In this document: one piece after another, positions 42,545 to 50,473 of the stretch
Layout of the letters: each line of letters begins with the position of its first letter
How positions within the stretch are numbered: the stretch's first letter is position 1
Origin: Jeongeupia wiesaeckerbachi
Lineage (GTDB): Bacteria > Pseudomonadota > Gammaproteobacteria > Burkholderiales > Chitinibacteraceae
Assembly: GCF_050916355.1 (NCBI RefSeq)
Contig: NZ_CP136946.1
Span: forward strand, 1,054,001 to 1,118,000
DNA: 64,000 bases
Direction of reading: 5' to 3'
The notes under the pieces: generated by a model
The model's input: the letters and a program-made list of their open reading frames with translations, nothing else
Databases searched by the model: none
Told to the model about the DNA's origin: nothing
Made by a program: the position numbers and the translations under genes

Positions 42545-44311
42545 TCAGAGGTTGTAGGCCTTTTCACCGTGGCTGGTGACGTCGAGACCTTCGCGCTCTT
42601 CGTCTTCGCGGACACGCAGGCCGATGACCAGATCAACCAGCTTGTAGGCGACGACCGAGACGATGCCCGACCACAGGACGGTGATCCCGACGCCGATCGC
42701 CTGGATCTTCACCTGGGCGCCAATGTCGTAACCGGTCGCAACCTTGTTGGCGACGTAGTCCCACACCCCGGTACCGCCGAGGTCCGGCGATGCGAACACG
42801 CCGGTCAGGATGGCGCCAAGAATACCGCAGACACCGTGGACGCCGAAGACGTCGAGCGAGTCGTCGGCACCGAGCAGGCGCTTCAGACCATGCACGCCCC
42901 ACAGGCCGGCGAAACCGGCGATCAGGCCCATGACCAGACCACCGCCGACACCGACGAAACCGGCCGCCGGGGTGATGACGACGAGGCCGGCGACGGCACC
43001 CGACGCAGCGCCGAGCAAGGACGGCTTGCCCTTGAGCAGCCATTCGGCGAACAGCCACGCCAGCACCGCGGCGGCGGTGGCGGCCCAGGTGTTGACGAAG
43101 GCGAGGGCGGCGGTACCGTTGGCTTCGAGCGCCGAACCGGCGTTGAAACCGAACCAGCCGAACCACAGCAGCGAGGCGCCGATCATCGTCATCGTCAGGC
43201 TGTGAGGCGCCATGGCCTCGCGACCGAAGCCGACGCGCTTGCCGACCATGAAGGCACCGACCAGACCGGCAACGGCGGCGTTGATGTGCACGACGGTACC
43301 ACCGGCAAAGTCGAGATCACCCTTCTGGAACAGGAAACCGGCGGTCGCGTTGGCGGCGTCGGCAGCGGCCTGCGAGGTGTAGGCGTCCGGGCCGGCCCAG
43401 TACCACACCATGTGCGCCATCGGCAGGTAGGAGAAGGTAAACCAGATCACCATGAACACGAGGATGGCCGAGAACTTGGCGCGCTCAGCGAACGAACCGA
43501 CGATCAGGCCGCAAGTGATGCACGCGAACGCGCCCTGGAACACGACATAGATCAGTTCGGAAATACCGACGCCCTTGCTGAAGGTGGCCGCGATCGAATC
43601 CGGGGTCACGCCCTTGAGGAAGAGCTTGGAGAGCCCGCCAAAGAAGGCATTACCTTCGGTGAACGCCACCGAGTAACCGTAAATCACCCACAGCACCGCG
43701 ATCAGCGCGAAGATCACGAACACCTGCACCAGCACCGACAGCATGTTCTTGCCGCGCACCAGACCGCCGTAGAACAGCGCCAGGCCCGGGACCGACATCA
43801 GGATCACCATGCTTGCAGCGACGATCAGCCAGGCATTGTCGCCCTTGTTGACGGTGATCACCGGGGCAGCGGCCGGCGTGGCGGCAGCGGTAACTTCGTT
43901 GACTGCGGCGACCGGTGCGGCCAAGGCGACGGCAATTTCGACGCGCCGCGCTTCATTGGCATCACCGCCGCCGGTCGTCACTGCCGGCTTTTCCAGGCTG
44001 ATCTGCGCCTCGGCCAGACCGGCCTTGAGCAGCAGCTCCTTGACCGCGACGGCGCGCTGCTTGGCCAGCTCGGCGTTGACGGCTGCATCGCCGCTGGCGT
44101 CGTGGAAACCGACGATGCTCAGCACCACCTTGCCGTCCGCCTTGGCGAAATCGACCAGTGGCTGGGCTGCGGTCGCCGCATCGGCCGGCAGTTCGGCCTT
44201 GCCGGTCTCGAAGTACAGCTTGGCCGCCGCGGGCGCATCGGCCGCGAGCGCCGCGCCGGCGAGCATCAGCCCGCACAGCAGCGCAACGAATCGTGCTAAC
44301 CAGGTTTTCAT
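42545..44311 (-). CDS. amtB: Ammonium channel AmtB with N-terminal OmpA-like periplasmic domain
   Basis: 588 residues, about 160 more than a normal Amt protein. A signal peptide (1-23) is followed by an OmpA-like domain (about 32-130) with FETGKAEL, the conserved Asp71 in GFHDASG, NAELAKQRAVAV and the Arg pair in EARRVEI; these Asp and Arg residues bind peptidoglycan in OmpA. An Ala/Pro/Val linker (131-156) leads into an eleven-segment Amt channel starting KGDNAWLIVAAS. The channel has the twin pore histidines in VHINAAVAGL and FGVHGVCGI. It is transcribed after glnK with 25 bases between. Confidence 0.9.
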   Translation of the reverse strand: MKTWLARFVALLCGLMLAGAALAADAPAAAKLYFETGKAELPADAATAAQPLVDFAKADGKVVLSIVGFHDASGDAAVNAELAKQRAVAVKELLLKAGLAEAQISLEKPAVTTGGGDANEARRVEIAVALAAPVAAVNEVTAAATPAAAPVITVNKGDNAWLIVAASMVILMSVPGLALFYGGLVRGKNMLSVLVQVFVIFALIAVLWVIYGYSVAFTEGNAFFGGLSKLFLKGVTPDSIAATFSKGVGISELIYVVFQGAFACITCGLIVGSFAERAKFSAILVFMVIWFTFSYLPMAHMVWYWAGPDAYTSQAAADAANATAGFLFQKGDLDFAGGTVVHINAAVAGLVGAFMVGKRVGFGREAMAPHSLTMTMIGASLLWFGWFGFNAGSALEANGTAALAFVNTWAATAAAVLAWLFAEWLLKGKPSLLGAASGAVAGLVVITPAAGFVGVGGGLVMGLIAGFAGLWGVHGLKRLLGADDSLDVFGVHGVCGILGAILTGVFASPDLGGTGVWDYVANKVATGYDIGAQVKIQAIGVGITVLWSGIVSVVAYKLVDLVIGLRVREDEEREGLDVTSHGEKAYNL

Positions 44312-44336
44312 GCTTCTCTCCTTCCCATGTCTTTTA

Positions 44337-44675
44337 TTAGATGGCCGCTTCGCCGGTTTCGCCGGTGCGAATGCGCACGACGTGCTCCAGATCGAAGACG
44401 AAGACCTTGCCGTCGCCGATCTTGCCGGTGTTGGCGGCCTTCTCGATCGCTTCCAGCGTCGCATCGAGCTGGTCGTCGGCGATCGCGACCTCGAGCTTCA
44501 CCTTGGGCAGGAAGTCGACGATGTACTCGGCGCCGCGATAGAGCTCGGTGTGGCCCTTCTGACGACCGAAGCCCTTCACTTCGATAACCGTGAGCCCCTG
44601 TACGCCAATGGCGGACAGCGCCTCGCGCACTTCATCGAGCTTGAACGGCTTGATGACGGCTGTGACGAATTTCAT
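44337..44675 (-). CDS. glnK: PII signal-transduction protein GlnK
   Basis: 112 residues from MKFVTAVIKPFKLDEV. The T-loop GHTELYRGAEY carries Tyr51, the uridylylation site, and the C-terminal TGKIGDGKVFVF is the PII signature. PII trimers read 2-oxoglutarate, ATP/ADP and nitrogen status and block AmtB when nitrogen is plentiful. glnK-amtB is the standard operon. A sigma-54 promoter lies 41-56 bases upstream. Confidence 0.95.
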   Translation of the reverse strand: MKFVTAVIKPFKLDEVREALSAIGVQGLTVIEVKGFGRQKGHTELYRGAEYIVDFLPKVKLEVAIADDQLDATLEAIEKAANTGKIGDGKVFVFDLEHVVRIRTGETGEAAI

Positions 44676-44715
44676 GGGTGACTCCTTGGAAACAGGACGA
44701 TGACGTAGAAGGTCT

Positions 44716-44731
44716 AGCAGAAAGCGTGCCA
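44716..44731 (-). promoter_or_regulatory. Sigma-54 promoter of glnK-amtB
   Basis: The minus strand reads TGGCACGCTTTCTGCT. It has GG and GC separated by exactly 10 bases and matches the -24/-12 consensus TGGCACG-N4-TTGC[A/T] at nearly every position (one C for T in the -12 element). Confidence 0.88.
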
Positions 44732-44784
44732 ATCACCGGAAAACACGATGACCGGCCCACGACGGCAATATCGCTGTTGCAAAC

Positions 44785-44842
44785 GCACCGACTCGGCGCA
44801 GCAAAAGCGGTCTGCACCATGCTGGCGCACCGCCTCGGTGCC
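44785..44842. promoter_or_regulatory. Cluster of NtrC-like enhancer sites
   Basis: The best site, TGCACCATGCTGGCGCA (44813-44829), matches the NtrC palindrome TGCACCA-N3-TGGTGCA except one base. Two weaker matches, CGCACCGACTCGGCGCA (44785-44801) and CGCACCGCCTCGGTGCC (44826-44842), flank it. They lie roughly 80-140 bases upstream of the predicted start point, the usual place for enhancers of sigma-54 promoters. Confidence 0.72.
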
Positions 44843-44928
44843 TGCCCGGGACGCAACTTCGCCGCCGCGGCGCTGTCTATCGATCTGCTAGACTTCGAGC
44901 CTGCCCAGCCCAACACGGAGAGAAAGCC

Positions 44929-45189
44929 ATGCTGAAAGAAAAATTCTTCGACGAGATCTCCAGCAAGATTTCCGAAGCCATCGCCGCCAGCCCGGCCAAG
45001 GACGTTGAAAAGAACGTCCGTGCGATGATGTCGAGCGCGTTCACCCGCATGGATCTCGTCACCCGCGAGGAATTCGAGATCCAGCAGGACGTGCTGACGC
45101 GGACGCGCGAAAAGCTCACCGAACTCGAAGCGCGCGTGAATGCGCTGGAAGAGAAGCTGTTGGCCGGCAATCCCCAAGACGCCCTCTGA
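44929..45189 (+). CDS. ubiK: UbiK-family accessory factor for ubiquinone synthesis (YqiC)
   Basis: 86 residues. The N-terminal amphipathic helix (KEKFFDEISSKISEAI), middle AMMSSAFTRMDLVTREEF and C-terminal coiled coil are the UbiK/YqiC pattern. UbiK binds membranes and the UbiJ lipid carrier in the aerobic ubiquinone synthesis complex. It is divergent from glnK. Confidence 0.88.
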   Translation: MLKEKFFDEISSKISEAIAASPAKDVEKNVRAMMSSAFTRMDLVTREEFEIQQDVLTRTREKLTELEARVNALEEKLLAGNPQDAL

Positions 45190-45191
45190 TC

Positions 45192-45325
45192 CGCCTCGTT
45201 GGCCGGCTGCGCCTGCGCATTTTGCCGCCGTCCGATGCTCGCAATCCTCATGGACCCTGTGTCCATTCCGGTTGCTGCGCTTCGGACGGCAACAAACTGC
45301 TTTGGCTCGCTCGCCCGCTGAAGCA
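45192..45325. repeat. Dispersed palindromic repeat, copy C (best palindrome)
   Basis: Lies between ubiK and the 3' end of rnpB, in the opposite orientation to copy B and matching it over its whole length. Outer stem GCCGTCCGA (45227-45235) pairs perfectly with TCGGACGGC (45282-45290); inner stem ATGGAC/GTCCAT (45250-45255, 45261-45266). The plus strand reads TGCTCGCAATCCTCATGGAC, the complement of the family core. Confidence 0.85.
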
Positions 45326-45390
45326 GATCTGGCCGCTTCGGAAAAATGGGCAAAGCCCGCGCTTCAACGCCGGATTGCCAGTTCAGGACG

Positions 45391-45423
45391 AAAAAAAGCC
45401 GAGGTTTTCACCTCGGCTTTTTT
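45391..45423 (-). terminator. Rho-independent terminator after rnpB
   Basis: AGCCGAGG-loop-CCTCGGCT flanked by seven A on the left and six T on the right, so it can stop transcription from both rnpB (minus) and ubiK (plus). It lies 15 bases beyond the mature 3' end of rnpB. Confidence 0.9.
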
Positions 45424-45437
45424 GTTGCGATCGGTGC

Positions 45438-45915
45438 GAAGCCGGCCTGTAAGCCGGGTTCTGTACGCACGGCGAACCGTGCGTGACCGCCATTCCTCTA
45501 GGCACAGCGTTACCACTGCACTCAAGCAACCTACCCGCAGACTCGACGGGCCGTCTCAACGCCTGCTGCTTGGTCTTGCTCCGGATGGGGTTTACCCTGC
45601 CGGCGACTGTTACCAGCGCCGCGGTGCGCTCTTACCACCCCCTTGCGGGGCCTCCCCGACGGGAACACCTTTTCACCCTTACCTGTGCCCGGTCCGGCAC
45701 GCTTCAATCGCGCCTTCAACCCGGCCTGTCCGGCCTGCAAGCAGACCGAACGGGGCGAACCTTGCTTTCGCGCGGTTCGCGCCATCGGCGGTTCAGCTCT
45801 CTGTTGCACTTTCCGTCGCCTCACGGCGCCCGGCCGTTAGCCGGCATCCTGCCCTGCGGAGCCCGGACTTTCCTCCCCCCCGATTGCTCGGGGCGGCGAC
45901 GATCCGGCCGGCTTC
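45438..45915 (-). ncRNA. rnpB: RNase P RNA, class A
   Basis: About 478 nucleotides. The 5' end GAAGCCGGCC pairs with the 3' end GGCCGGCTTC (helix P1). Universal blocks are present: GAGGAAAGTCCGGGCTCC near the 5' end, the CR-IV/V region with AGAGGAATGG, and ACAGAACCCGGCTTA near the 3' end, which contains the conserved stretch that pairs with tRNA or closes P4. It is the catalytic RNA that trims tRNA 5' ends. Confidence 0.96.
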
Positions 45916-45923
45916 GCGGGACC

Positions 45924-45953
45924 ATTATCCCGCGTCTAGTACCTCGCCGGCAA
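45924..45953 (-). promoter_or_regulatory. rnpB promoter inside the upstream gene
   Basis: Minus strand: TTGCCG (-35, 45948-45953), 18-base spacer, GATAAT (-10, 45924-45929), then eight bases to the predicted RNA start at 45915. The TAA inside the -10 box is the stop codon of the preceding protein gene. Confidence 0.65.
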
Positions 45954-46404
45954 ACGGCAATCCACTTGCCTCGGCCAAAGCACGCGCCAAACCGAGCTGA
46001 CGCTCGCGGCCACGGCGGGTTGCGCGCCGGTGCATGAAGGCAAAACGGCGGCCGCCGTCGCCCTCGACCAGCACCCACAGCGTGTCCGGGCCGGCGACGT
46101 TCGGATCGGTTTCCAGCACGATCTGCCGGTATGCCGAAACCGGCTGGCTGCGCGAGAACACCGGGATCACGCCGAACAGCATGGTGCGGCGGACGAACTC
46201 GCTACCGGTAAAGCGCCGCTCGCTCGGCAGCGCCCAGAACACCGCCGCCAACGCCAGCATCGTGTACCAGAACAGGCCGAAAAAAGCGCGCTCGAAGTGA
46301 TCGGGCGCGATCAGCGGCTGGCCCCACCACGCGGCCAGCGCCAGCACGGCGCCGGACACCCACCAGCCCGGACGGGTGACGTCGCGGGCGACGAAGCCCG
46401 CCAT
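45925..46404 (-). CDS. Membrane protein of unknown function
   Basis: 159 residues. Two membrane segments (about residues 14-32 and 40-58) are followed by a soluble half of about 100 residues with several beta strands (FSRSQPVSAYRQIVLETD) and a basic stretch MHRRATRRGRERQ. This resembles small membrane proteins with a PH-like cytoplasmic domain, but I do not recognise a named family. It is coupled to pyrC by a TGATG overlap, and its last codons contain the rnpB promoter. Confidence 0.7.
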   Translation of the reverse strand: MAGFVARDVTRPGWWVSGAVLALAAWWGQPLIAPDHFERAFFGLFWYTMLALAAVFWALPSERRFTGSEFVRRTMLFGVIPVFSRSQPVSAYRQIVLETDPNVAGPDTLWVLVEGDGGRRFAFMHRRATRRGRERQLGLARALAEASGLPFAGEVLDAG

Positions 46405-47453
46405 CAGCCTGCCTGCCCGTCGAGCAAGCGCCAGCCCAGCGTTTCACCGGCGCGCAGCGGCACGACCGCGTGTTCGCCGAACGGGTAGCTCGCCGGCACG
46501 GTCCAGTCTTCCTTCAGCAGCGTGACGCTGCCGGTATTGCGCGGCAGCCGGTAGAAATCCGGGCCGTTGAAGCTGGCGAAGGCTTCGAGCTGGTCGAGCT
46601 TGCCGACCGACTCGAACGCCTCGGCGTAGAAACCCAGCGCCGCGTGCGCCGAATAGATGCCGGCACAGCCGCAAGGCGCTTCCTTGGTGTGCTGCGCGTG
46701 CGGCGCACTGTCAGTGCCGAGGAAAAACTTGCGGCTGCCCGAGGTCACCGCCGCCAGCAGCGCGCGACGATGCTCTTCACGCTTCAGTACCGGCAGGCAA
46801 TAGTGGTGCGGACGGATGCCGCCCTGGAACAGCGCATTGCGGTTCATCAGCAGATGCTGCGGCGTCACCGTCGCGCCGACATTGTCGCCGGCAGCCAGCA
46901 CGAACTCGGCGGCCTGGCGGGTGGTGATGTGTTCGAACACCACGCGCAGCGTCGGCAGGCGCTGCAGCAGCGGCGCCATCACCCGATCGATGAACGCGGC
47001 CTCGCGATCGAACACGTCGACCGCCGGGTCGGTCACTTCGCCATGGACCAAGAATGGCAGGCCGATCTCGGCCATTTTCTCCAGCGTCGGCATCACGCCG
47101 TCGAGCGCCGACACGCCGGCTTCGGAATTGGTCGTCGCGCCGGCCGGGTAGAACTTCACCGCATGGACGAAGCCGCTGTCCCTGGCCTTGACGACCTCGT
47201 CCGGCGTCAGCGCGCCGGTCAGGTACAGCGTCATCAAGGGGGTGAAATCGCTGCCGGCCGGCAGCGATTTGACGATGCGGTCGCGGTAGGCACCGGCCAG
47301 CGCCACCGTGGTCACCGGCGGCTTGAGGTTGGGCATGACGACGGCGCGGGCAAACTCGCGCGCCGTGTGCGCCAGTACCGAGGCCATCAGGTCGCCGTCG
47401 CGCAGGTGCAGGTGCCAGTCGTCGGGGCGGGTGATCGTGAGTTGGGTGGTCAT
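46404..47453 (-). CDS. pyrC: Dihydroorotase PyrC
   Basis: 349 residues from the ATG at 47453 (MTTQLTITRPDDWHLHLRDG). Class II dihydroorotase: HLHLRDG holds two zinc-binding histidines, and VKFYPAGATTNSE contains the lysine that becomes carbamylated to bridge the zincs. GTDSAPH carries the catalytic Asp. It closes carbamoyl-aspartate to dihydroorotate in pyrimidine synthesis. Two bases separate it from the TusA-like gene. Confidence 0.95.
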   Translation of the reverse strand: MTTQLTITRPDDWHLHLRDGDLMASVLAHTAREFARAVVMPNLKPPVTTVALAGAYRDRIVKSLPAGSDFTPLMTLYLTGALTPDEVVKARDSGFVHAVKFYPAGATTNSEAGVSALDGVMPTLEKMAEIGLPFLVHGEVTDPAVDVFDREAAFIDRVMAPLLQRLPTLRVVFEHITTRQAAEFVLAAGDNVGATVTPQHLLMNRNALFQGGIRPHHYCLPVLKREEHRRALLAAVTSGSRKFFLGTDSAPHAQHTKEAPCGCAGIYSAHAALGFYAEAFESVGKLDQLEAFASFNGPDFYRLPRNTGSVTLLKEDWTVPASYPFGEHAVVPLRAGETLGWRLLDGQAG

Positions 47454-47455
47454 AG

Positions 47456-47683
47456 TCAGCGCTTGCGGATCAGGAAATGGAACTGGGCATCGGCGGCGGT
47501 CGATTCGACCAGCGCATGGCCGGTCTGGCGGCAGAAGGCAGCGAAATCGGTCGGCGTCGCCGGGTCGGTGCAGGTGACGAACAGCGTCTGGCCCGATTCG
47601 AGCGTGGCCAGCGCCTTTTTGGTGCGCAGGATGGGCAGCGGGCAGTTGAGGCCGGAAAGATCGAGGGTCTGGTCGGCGGACAT
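47456..47683 (-). CDS. TusA-family sulfur carrier-like protein
   Basis: 75 residues. LSGLNCPLPILRTKKAL contains the CPxP motif whose cysteine carries persulfide sulfur in TusA proteins. Members pass sulfur to tRNA thiolation, molybdenum cofactor or sulfur oxidation routes; the branch is not clear here. Start at the ATG at 47683; an ATG nine codons earlier is less likely. Co-directional with pyrC. Confidence 0.82.
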   Translation of the reverse strand: MSADQTLDLSGLNCPLPILRTKKALATLESGQTLFVTCTDPATPTDFAAFCRQTGHALVESTAADAQFHFLIRKR

Positions 47684-47782
47684 GGCGGACGGGGCGCAGG
47701 TCAAAATCATATTGTAACGCGCCGTCTGCCCGCACCGCGCCGGCGGTGAAATAATGGTGGCTGGAAAAAACGGAACACGACG

Positions 47783-48439
47783 ATGCGCATCCTGCTGGTG
47801 GAAGACGATCCCTTGCTCGGCGACGGCGTACAGGAAGGCCTGCGCGAGGCCGGCTGGACCGTCGACTGGATCACCGACGGCGAAGCCGCGCGCACGACCT
47901 TGCAGGCCGACGCCAGCTTCGACGGCCTGGTGCTCGACCTCGGCCTGCCAAGGCTGCCCGGGCTCGAGCTGCTGCGCTGGCTGCGTGGCGCCGGCATTCC
48001 GCTGCCGGTGCTGATCCTGACCGCCCGCGACGGCGTGACCGACCGCATTGCCGGACTCAACGCCGGTGCCGACGACTACCTCGTCAAGCCGTTCGCGCTC
48101 GGCGAACTCGACGCCCGGCTGCATGCGCTGATCCGTCGCGCCAACGGCCGCAGCGCGACCGAAATATGCTGGCGCGACGTCGCTTTCGACGCCAGCAGCC
48201 TGACCGCGCGCCGCAACGGCGACGTGCTGAACCTGACGTCGATGGAGGCGCGTCTGCTGCACCTGCTGCTGTCGGCGCGACCGCGCTATCTGTCGCGCGA
48301 GCAGATCGAGACCCGGCTGTACGGCTGGCTCGATGCCGGCGAGAGCAACAGCCTCGACGTGCACCTGTCGCACCTACGCAAGAAGCTCGGCGCCGGCAGC
48401 ATCGAGAACGCCCGTGGCCTCGGCTGGCGGCTGGCATGA
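47783..48439 (+). CDS. OmpR-family response regulator (QseB/PmrA-like)
   Basis: 218 residues. The receiver domain (1-120) has the acidic pocket VEDD, phospho-acceptor Asp52 in LVLDLGLP, Thr in LTARD and Lys in LVKPF. The C-terminal winged helix (about 125-218) ends RKKLGAGSIENARGLGWRL, typical of OmpR/PhoB DNA-binding domains of the QseB/PmrA group. It is the first gene of a pair; its stop overlaps the kinase start as ATGA. Confidence 0.92.
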   Translation: MRILLVEDDPLLGDGVQEGLREAGWTVDWITDGEAARTTLQADASFDGLVLDLGLPRLPGLELLRWLRGAGIPLPVLILTARDGVTDRIAGLNAGADDYLVKPFALGELDARLHALIRRANGRSATEICWRDVAFDASSLTARRNGDVLNLTSMEARLLHLLLSARPRYLSREQIETRLYGWLDAGESNSLDVHLSHLRKKLGAGSIENARGLGWRLA

Positions 48440-49722
48440 AAACCCCGCCGCGTTCGCTGCTCTGGCGACTTGGCGCCTCGCTCGCCATCACCGTGCTCGC
48501 GCTGTGGCTGGCGATGATCATCAGCGTGGGCCTGCAGGTTCGCCACGAAGTCGGCAAGGCGCTCGACACCCAGCTCGAATGGAATGCCAAGCTCGCGCTC
48601 GCCGCGTTCACCGACGATCCGGTCGCGCTGCCGATCGCCGACCTGCACCAGACCGCCTTTGCGCTGTACGACGATCAGGGCCGGCTGCAGGAGGCGAGCA
48701 CCGATCCGCCGTTGCCGATGCTCGATCGCGACCATCACGAGTTCGATTTCAACGGCCAGCCCTGGGTCATCCGCATTGCCAAGTCTGCCCATCACACCAT
48801 GGTGCTCGGCGAGCCGCTGTCGGTGCGCGACCACACCGCGCTCGATACCGCCAGCGATCTGGCGCTGCCGATGCTGGTCGTGCTCGCACTGCTGCTGCCG
48901 CTGGTGCTCTGGCTGGTCTGGCGCGGCCTGCAACCGGTGCGCGACTTCGCCGATGCCGTCGCCGCACGCACGCCGGCACGGCTCGAACCGCTGGCCCAGG
49001 CGCTGCCGCCGGAACTGACCCCGCTGCAGGGCACGCTGAACCGGCTGTTCGACGAACTCGACGCCGCGTTCGCGCGCGAGCGGCGCTTCACCGCCGACGC
49101 GGCGCACGAACTGCGCACGCCGCTCGCCGCGGTGCAGATCCAGCTCGAAGTCGCCGAACGCGCCCGCGACCCCGAACGCCGCGACCGGGCCATGACCCAG
49201 GCGCTGGCCGCTTGTGGCCGCGCCAGCCGCCTTGTCGGCCAGTTGCTGGCGCTGGCCCGACTCGAACAGCACGGCGCGGCACAGACGCTGGCGCGCGAGC
49301 GCATCGACTGGTCCCGGCTGTGCGACGCGCTGTTCGCCGAACTCGACGCGGCCGGCATCCCGCCGCCGACGCTGCATCTCAACGCGCCGTCACCGCTACT
49401 CGGCGATTCGGCGCTGCTGGCCGTACTGCTGCGCAATCTGATCGAGAATGCCCGCCGCTACGCCGGCGCCGCGGCGACGGTCTCGGTGCACATTGCCGCG
49501 CATACGCTGATCGTCGAAGACGACGGCCCTGGCGTCGACGCCAACGCACTGGCAAGGCTGGGGGAACGCTTCTTCCGTCCGGCCGGCCAGACGCAGCCGG
49601 GCGCCGGGCTCGGCCTGTCGATCGTCGCGCGCATCGCCACGCTGCATCGCGCCGAATTCCGCGCCGGCAACCGCGACGGCGGCGGCTTCATCGCCCAGGT
49701 CACCTTCCCGATGCCCGCCTAG
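48436..49722 (+). CDS. Sensor histidine kinase (QseC/PmrB-like)
   Basis: 428 residues. Membrane segments at about 8-33 and 140-163 enclose a periplasmic sensor region of about 105 residues. HAMP-like linker, then the phospho-acceptor box AAHELRTPLAAVQ, N box NLIENARRY, and G boxes DDGPGVD and GAGLGLSIV. It phosphorylates the partner regulator encoded just upstream. The signal is unknown; relatives sense metals, cationic peptides or catechol-like molecules. Confidence 0.92.
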   Translation: MKTPPRSLLWRLGASLAITVLALWLAMIISVGLQVRHEVGKALDTQLEWNAKLALAAFTDDPVALPIADLHQTAFALYDDQGRLQEASTDPPLPMLDRDHHEFDFNGQPWVIRIAKSAHHTMVLGEPLSVRDHTALDTASDLALPMLVVLALLLPLVLWLVWRGLQPVRDFADAVAARTPARLEPLAQALPPELTPLQGTLNRLFDELDAAFARERRFTADAAHELRTPLAAVQIQLEVAERARDPERRDRAMTQALAACGRASRLVGQLLALARLEQHGAAQTLARERIDWSRLCDALFAELDAAGIPPPTLHLNAPSPLLGDSALLAVLLRNLIENARRYAGAAATVSVHIAAHTLIVEDDGPGVDANALARLGERFFRPAGQTQPGAGLGLSIVARIATLHRAEFRAGNRDGGGFIAQVTFPMPA

Positions 49723-49882
49723 CCGCCGTCAAAACGGCGTGCCCAACCAAGCCGGCCGACACGGCGGCTGGCAGCGCGGCCGGATGACGCCGTCCCGCCG
49801 CCGGGCTAGCCGATCACCCGCCGCCCGGTCGAGCCATGCACGCGGCTGTGCTAGCATCGCACGCACTATCCGGAGTCCGCAG

Positions 49883-50464
49883 ATGAAACGCCTTGCCCTG
49901 ATCACCGCCCTTTTGGGCCTCTCCATCGGCGCCCATGCCGCCGAGTACAACAACCCGCAAACCGCGGGCGACAACACCGGCCTGAACATCGTGGACATGC
50001 TCAAGGACAAGCCGCAGCCGGCGCCGGCCGAAAAGCCGTTCACCCGGCCCGAGCTGGCAACGCTGAAGCAGTGGGCCCCGTTCACGGTCAATTACGAATC
50101 GCGCCGTAACAACTTTTACATCGCCATCGATTCGATCACCGTCAGCCCCGACGACAAGCTGGTGCGCTACGCCGTCGCCGTGGTGCCGAAGGGCGGCGTC
50201 TGGAACGTCACCTACGAAGCGCTCGACTGCAACAGCGCGCAATACCGCGTCTACGCCTACGGCAATGGCGAAGGCCAGTGGCAGGACCTGAACCGCAAGT
50301 GGCAAAAGGTCGTCAAGGAGAACTACAACGCCTACTCGGGCGAGCTGCTCGACGACTTCTGCCGCTTCGACGACCCGCTGCCGCAGGACGACATCCGCTC
50401 GGGCTTCGGCAAGACCCGGATCGAGAAGCCGGGCGCCAACCCCGGCGGCGGCATGGGTGCCTGA
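49883..50464 (+). CDS. CNP1-like family secreted protein
   Basis: 193 residues. Signal peptide 1-19 (MKRLALITALLGLSIGAHA), then a domain with WAPFTVNYESRRNNFYIAID, ALDCNSAQYRVYAYG and DDFCRFDDPLP, which resembles the CNP1-like family first noted in Neisseriales. Two cysteines could form a disulfide. Function unknown. A longer reading frame upstream is not supported by codon pattern or a start. Confidence 0.75.
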   Translation: MKRLALITALLGLSIGAHAAEYNNPQTAGDNTGLNIVDMLKDKPQPAPAEKPFTRPELATLKQWAPFTVNYESRRNNFYIAIDSITVSPDDKLVRYAVAVVPKGGVWNVTYEALDCNSAQYRVYAYGNGEGQWQDLNRKWQKVVKENYNAYSGELLDDFCRFDDPLPQDDIRSGFGKTRIEKPGANPGGGMGA

Positions 50465-50473
50465 GTCCACGCC

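Noticed and set aside
42416..44299. Long open frame antisense to amtB (627 codons), rich in Gln, His, Asp and Arg
   Set aside because: A mirror of the hydrophobic codons of amtB; there is no start context or family resemblance.
45140..46000. Open frame running through the repeat and rnpB
   Set aside because: The region is a structural RNA with all universal RNase P blocks on the opposite strand.
49723..49882. Upstream extension of the CNP1-like gene to 49739
   Set aside because: The extra residues are Arg/Ser-rich, and the clear signal peptide begins at the ATG at 49883.
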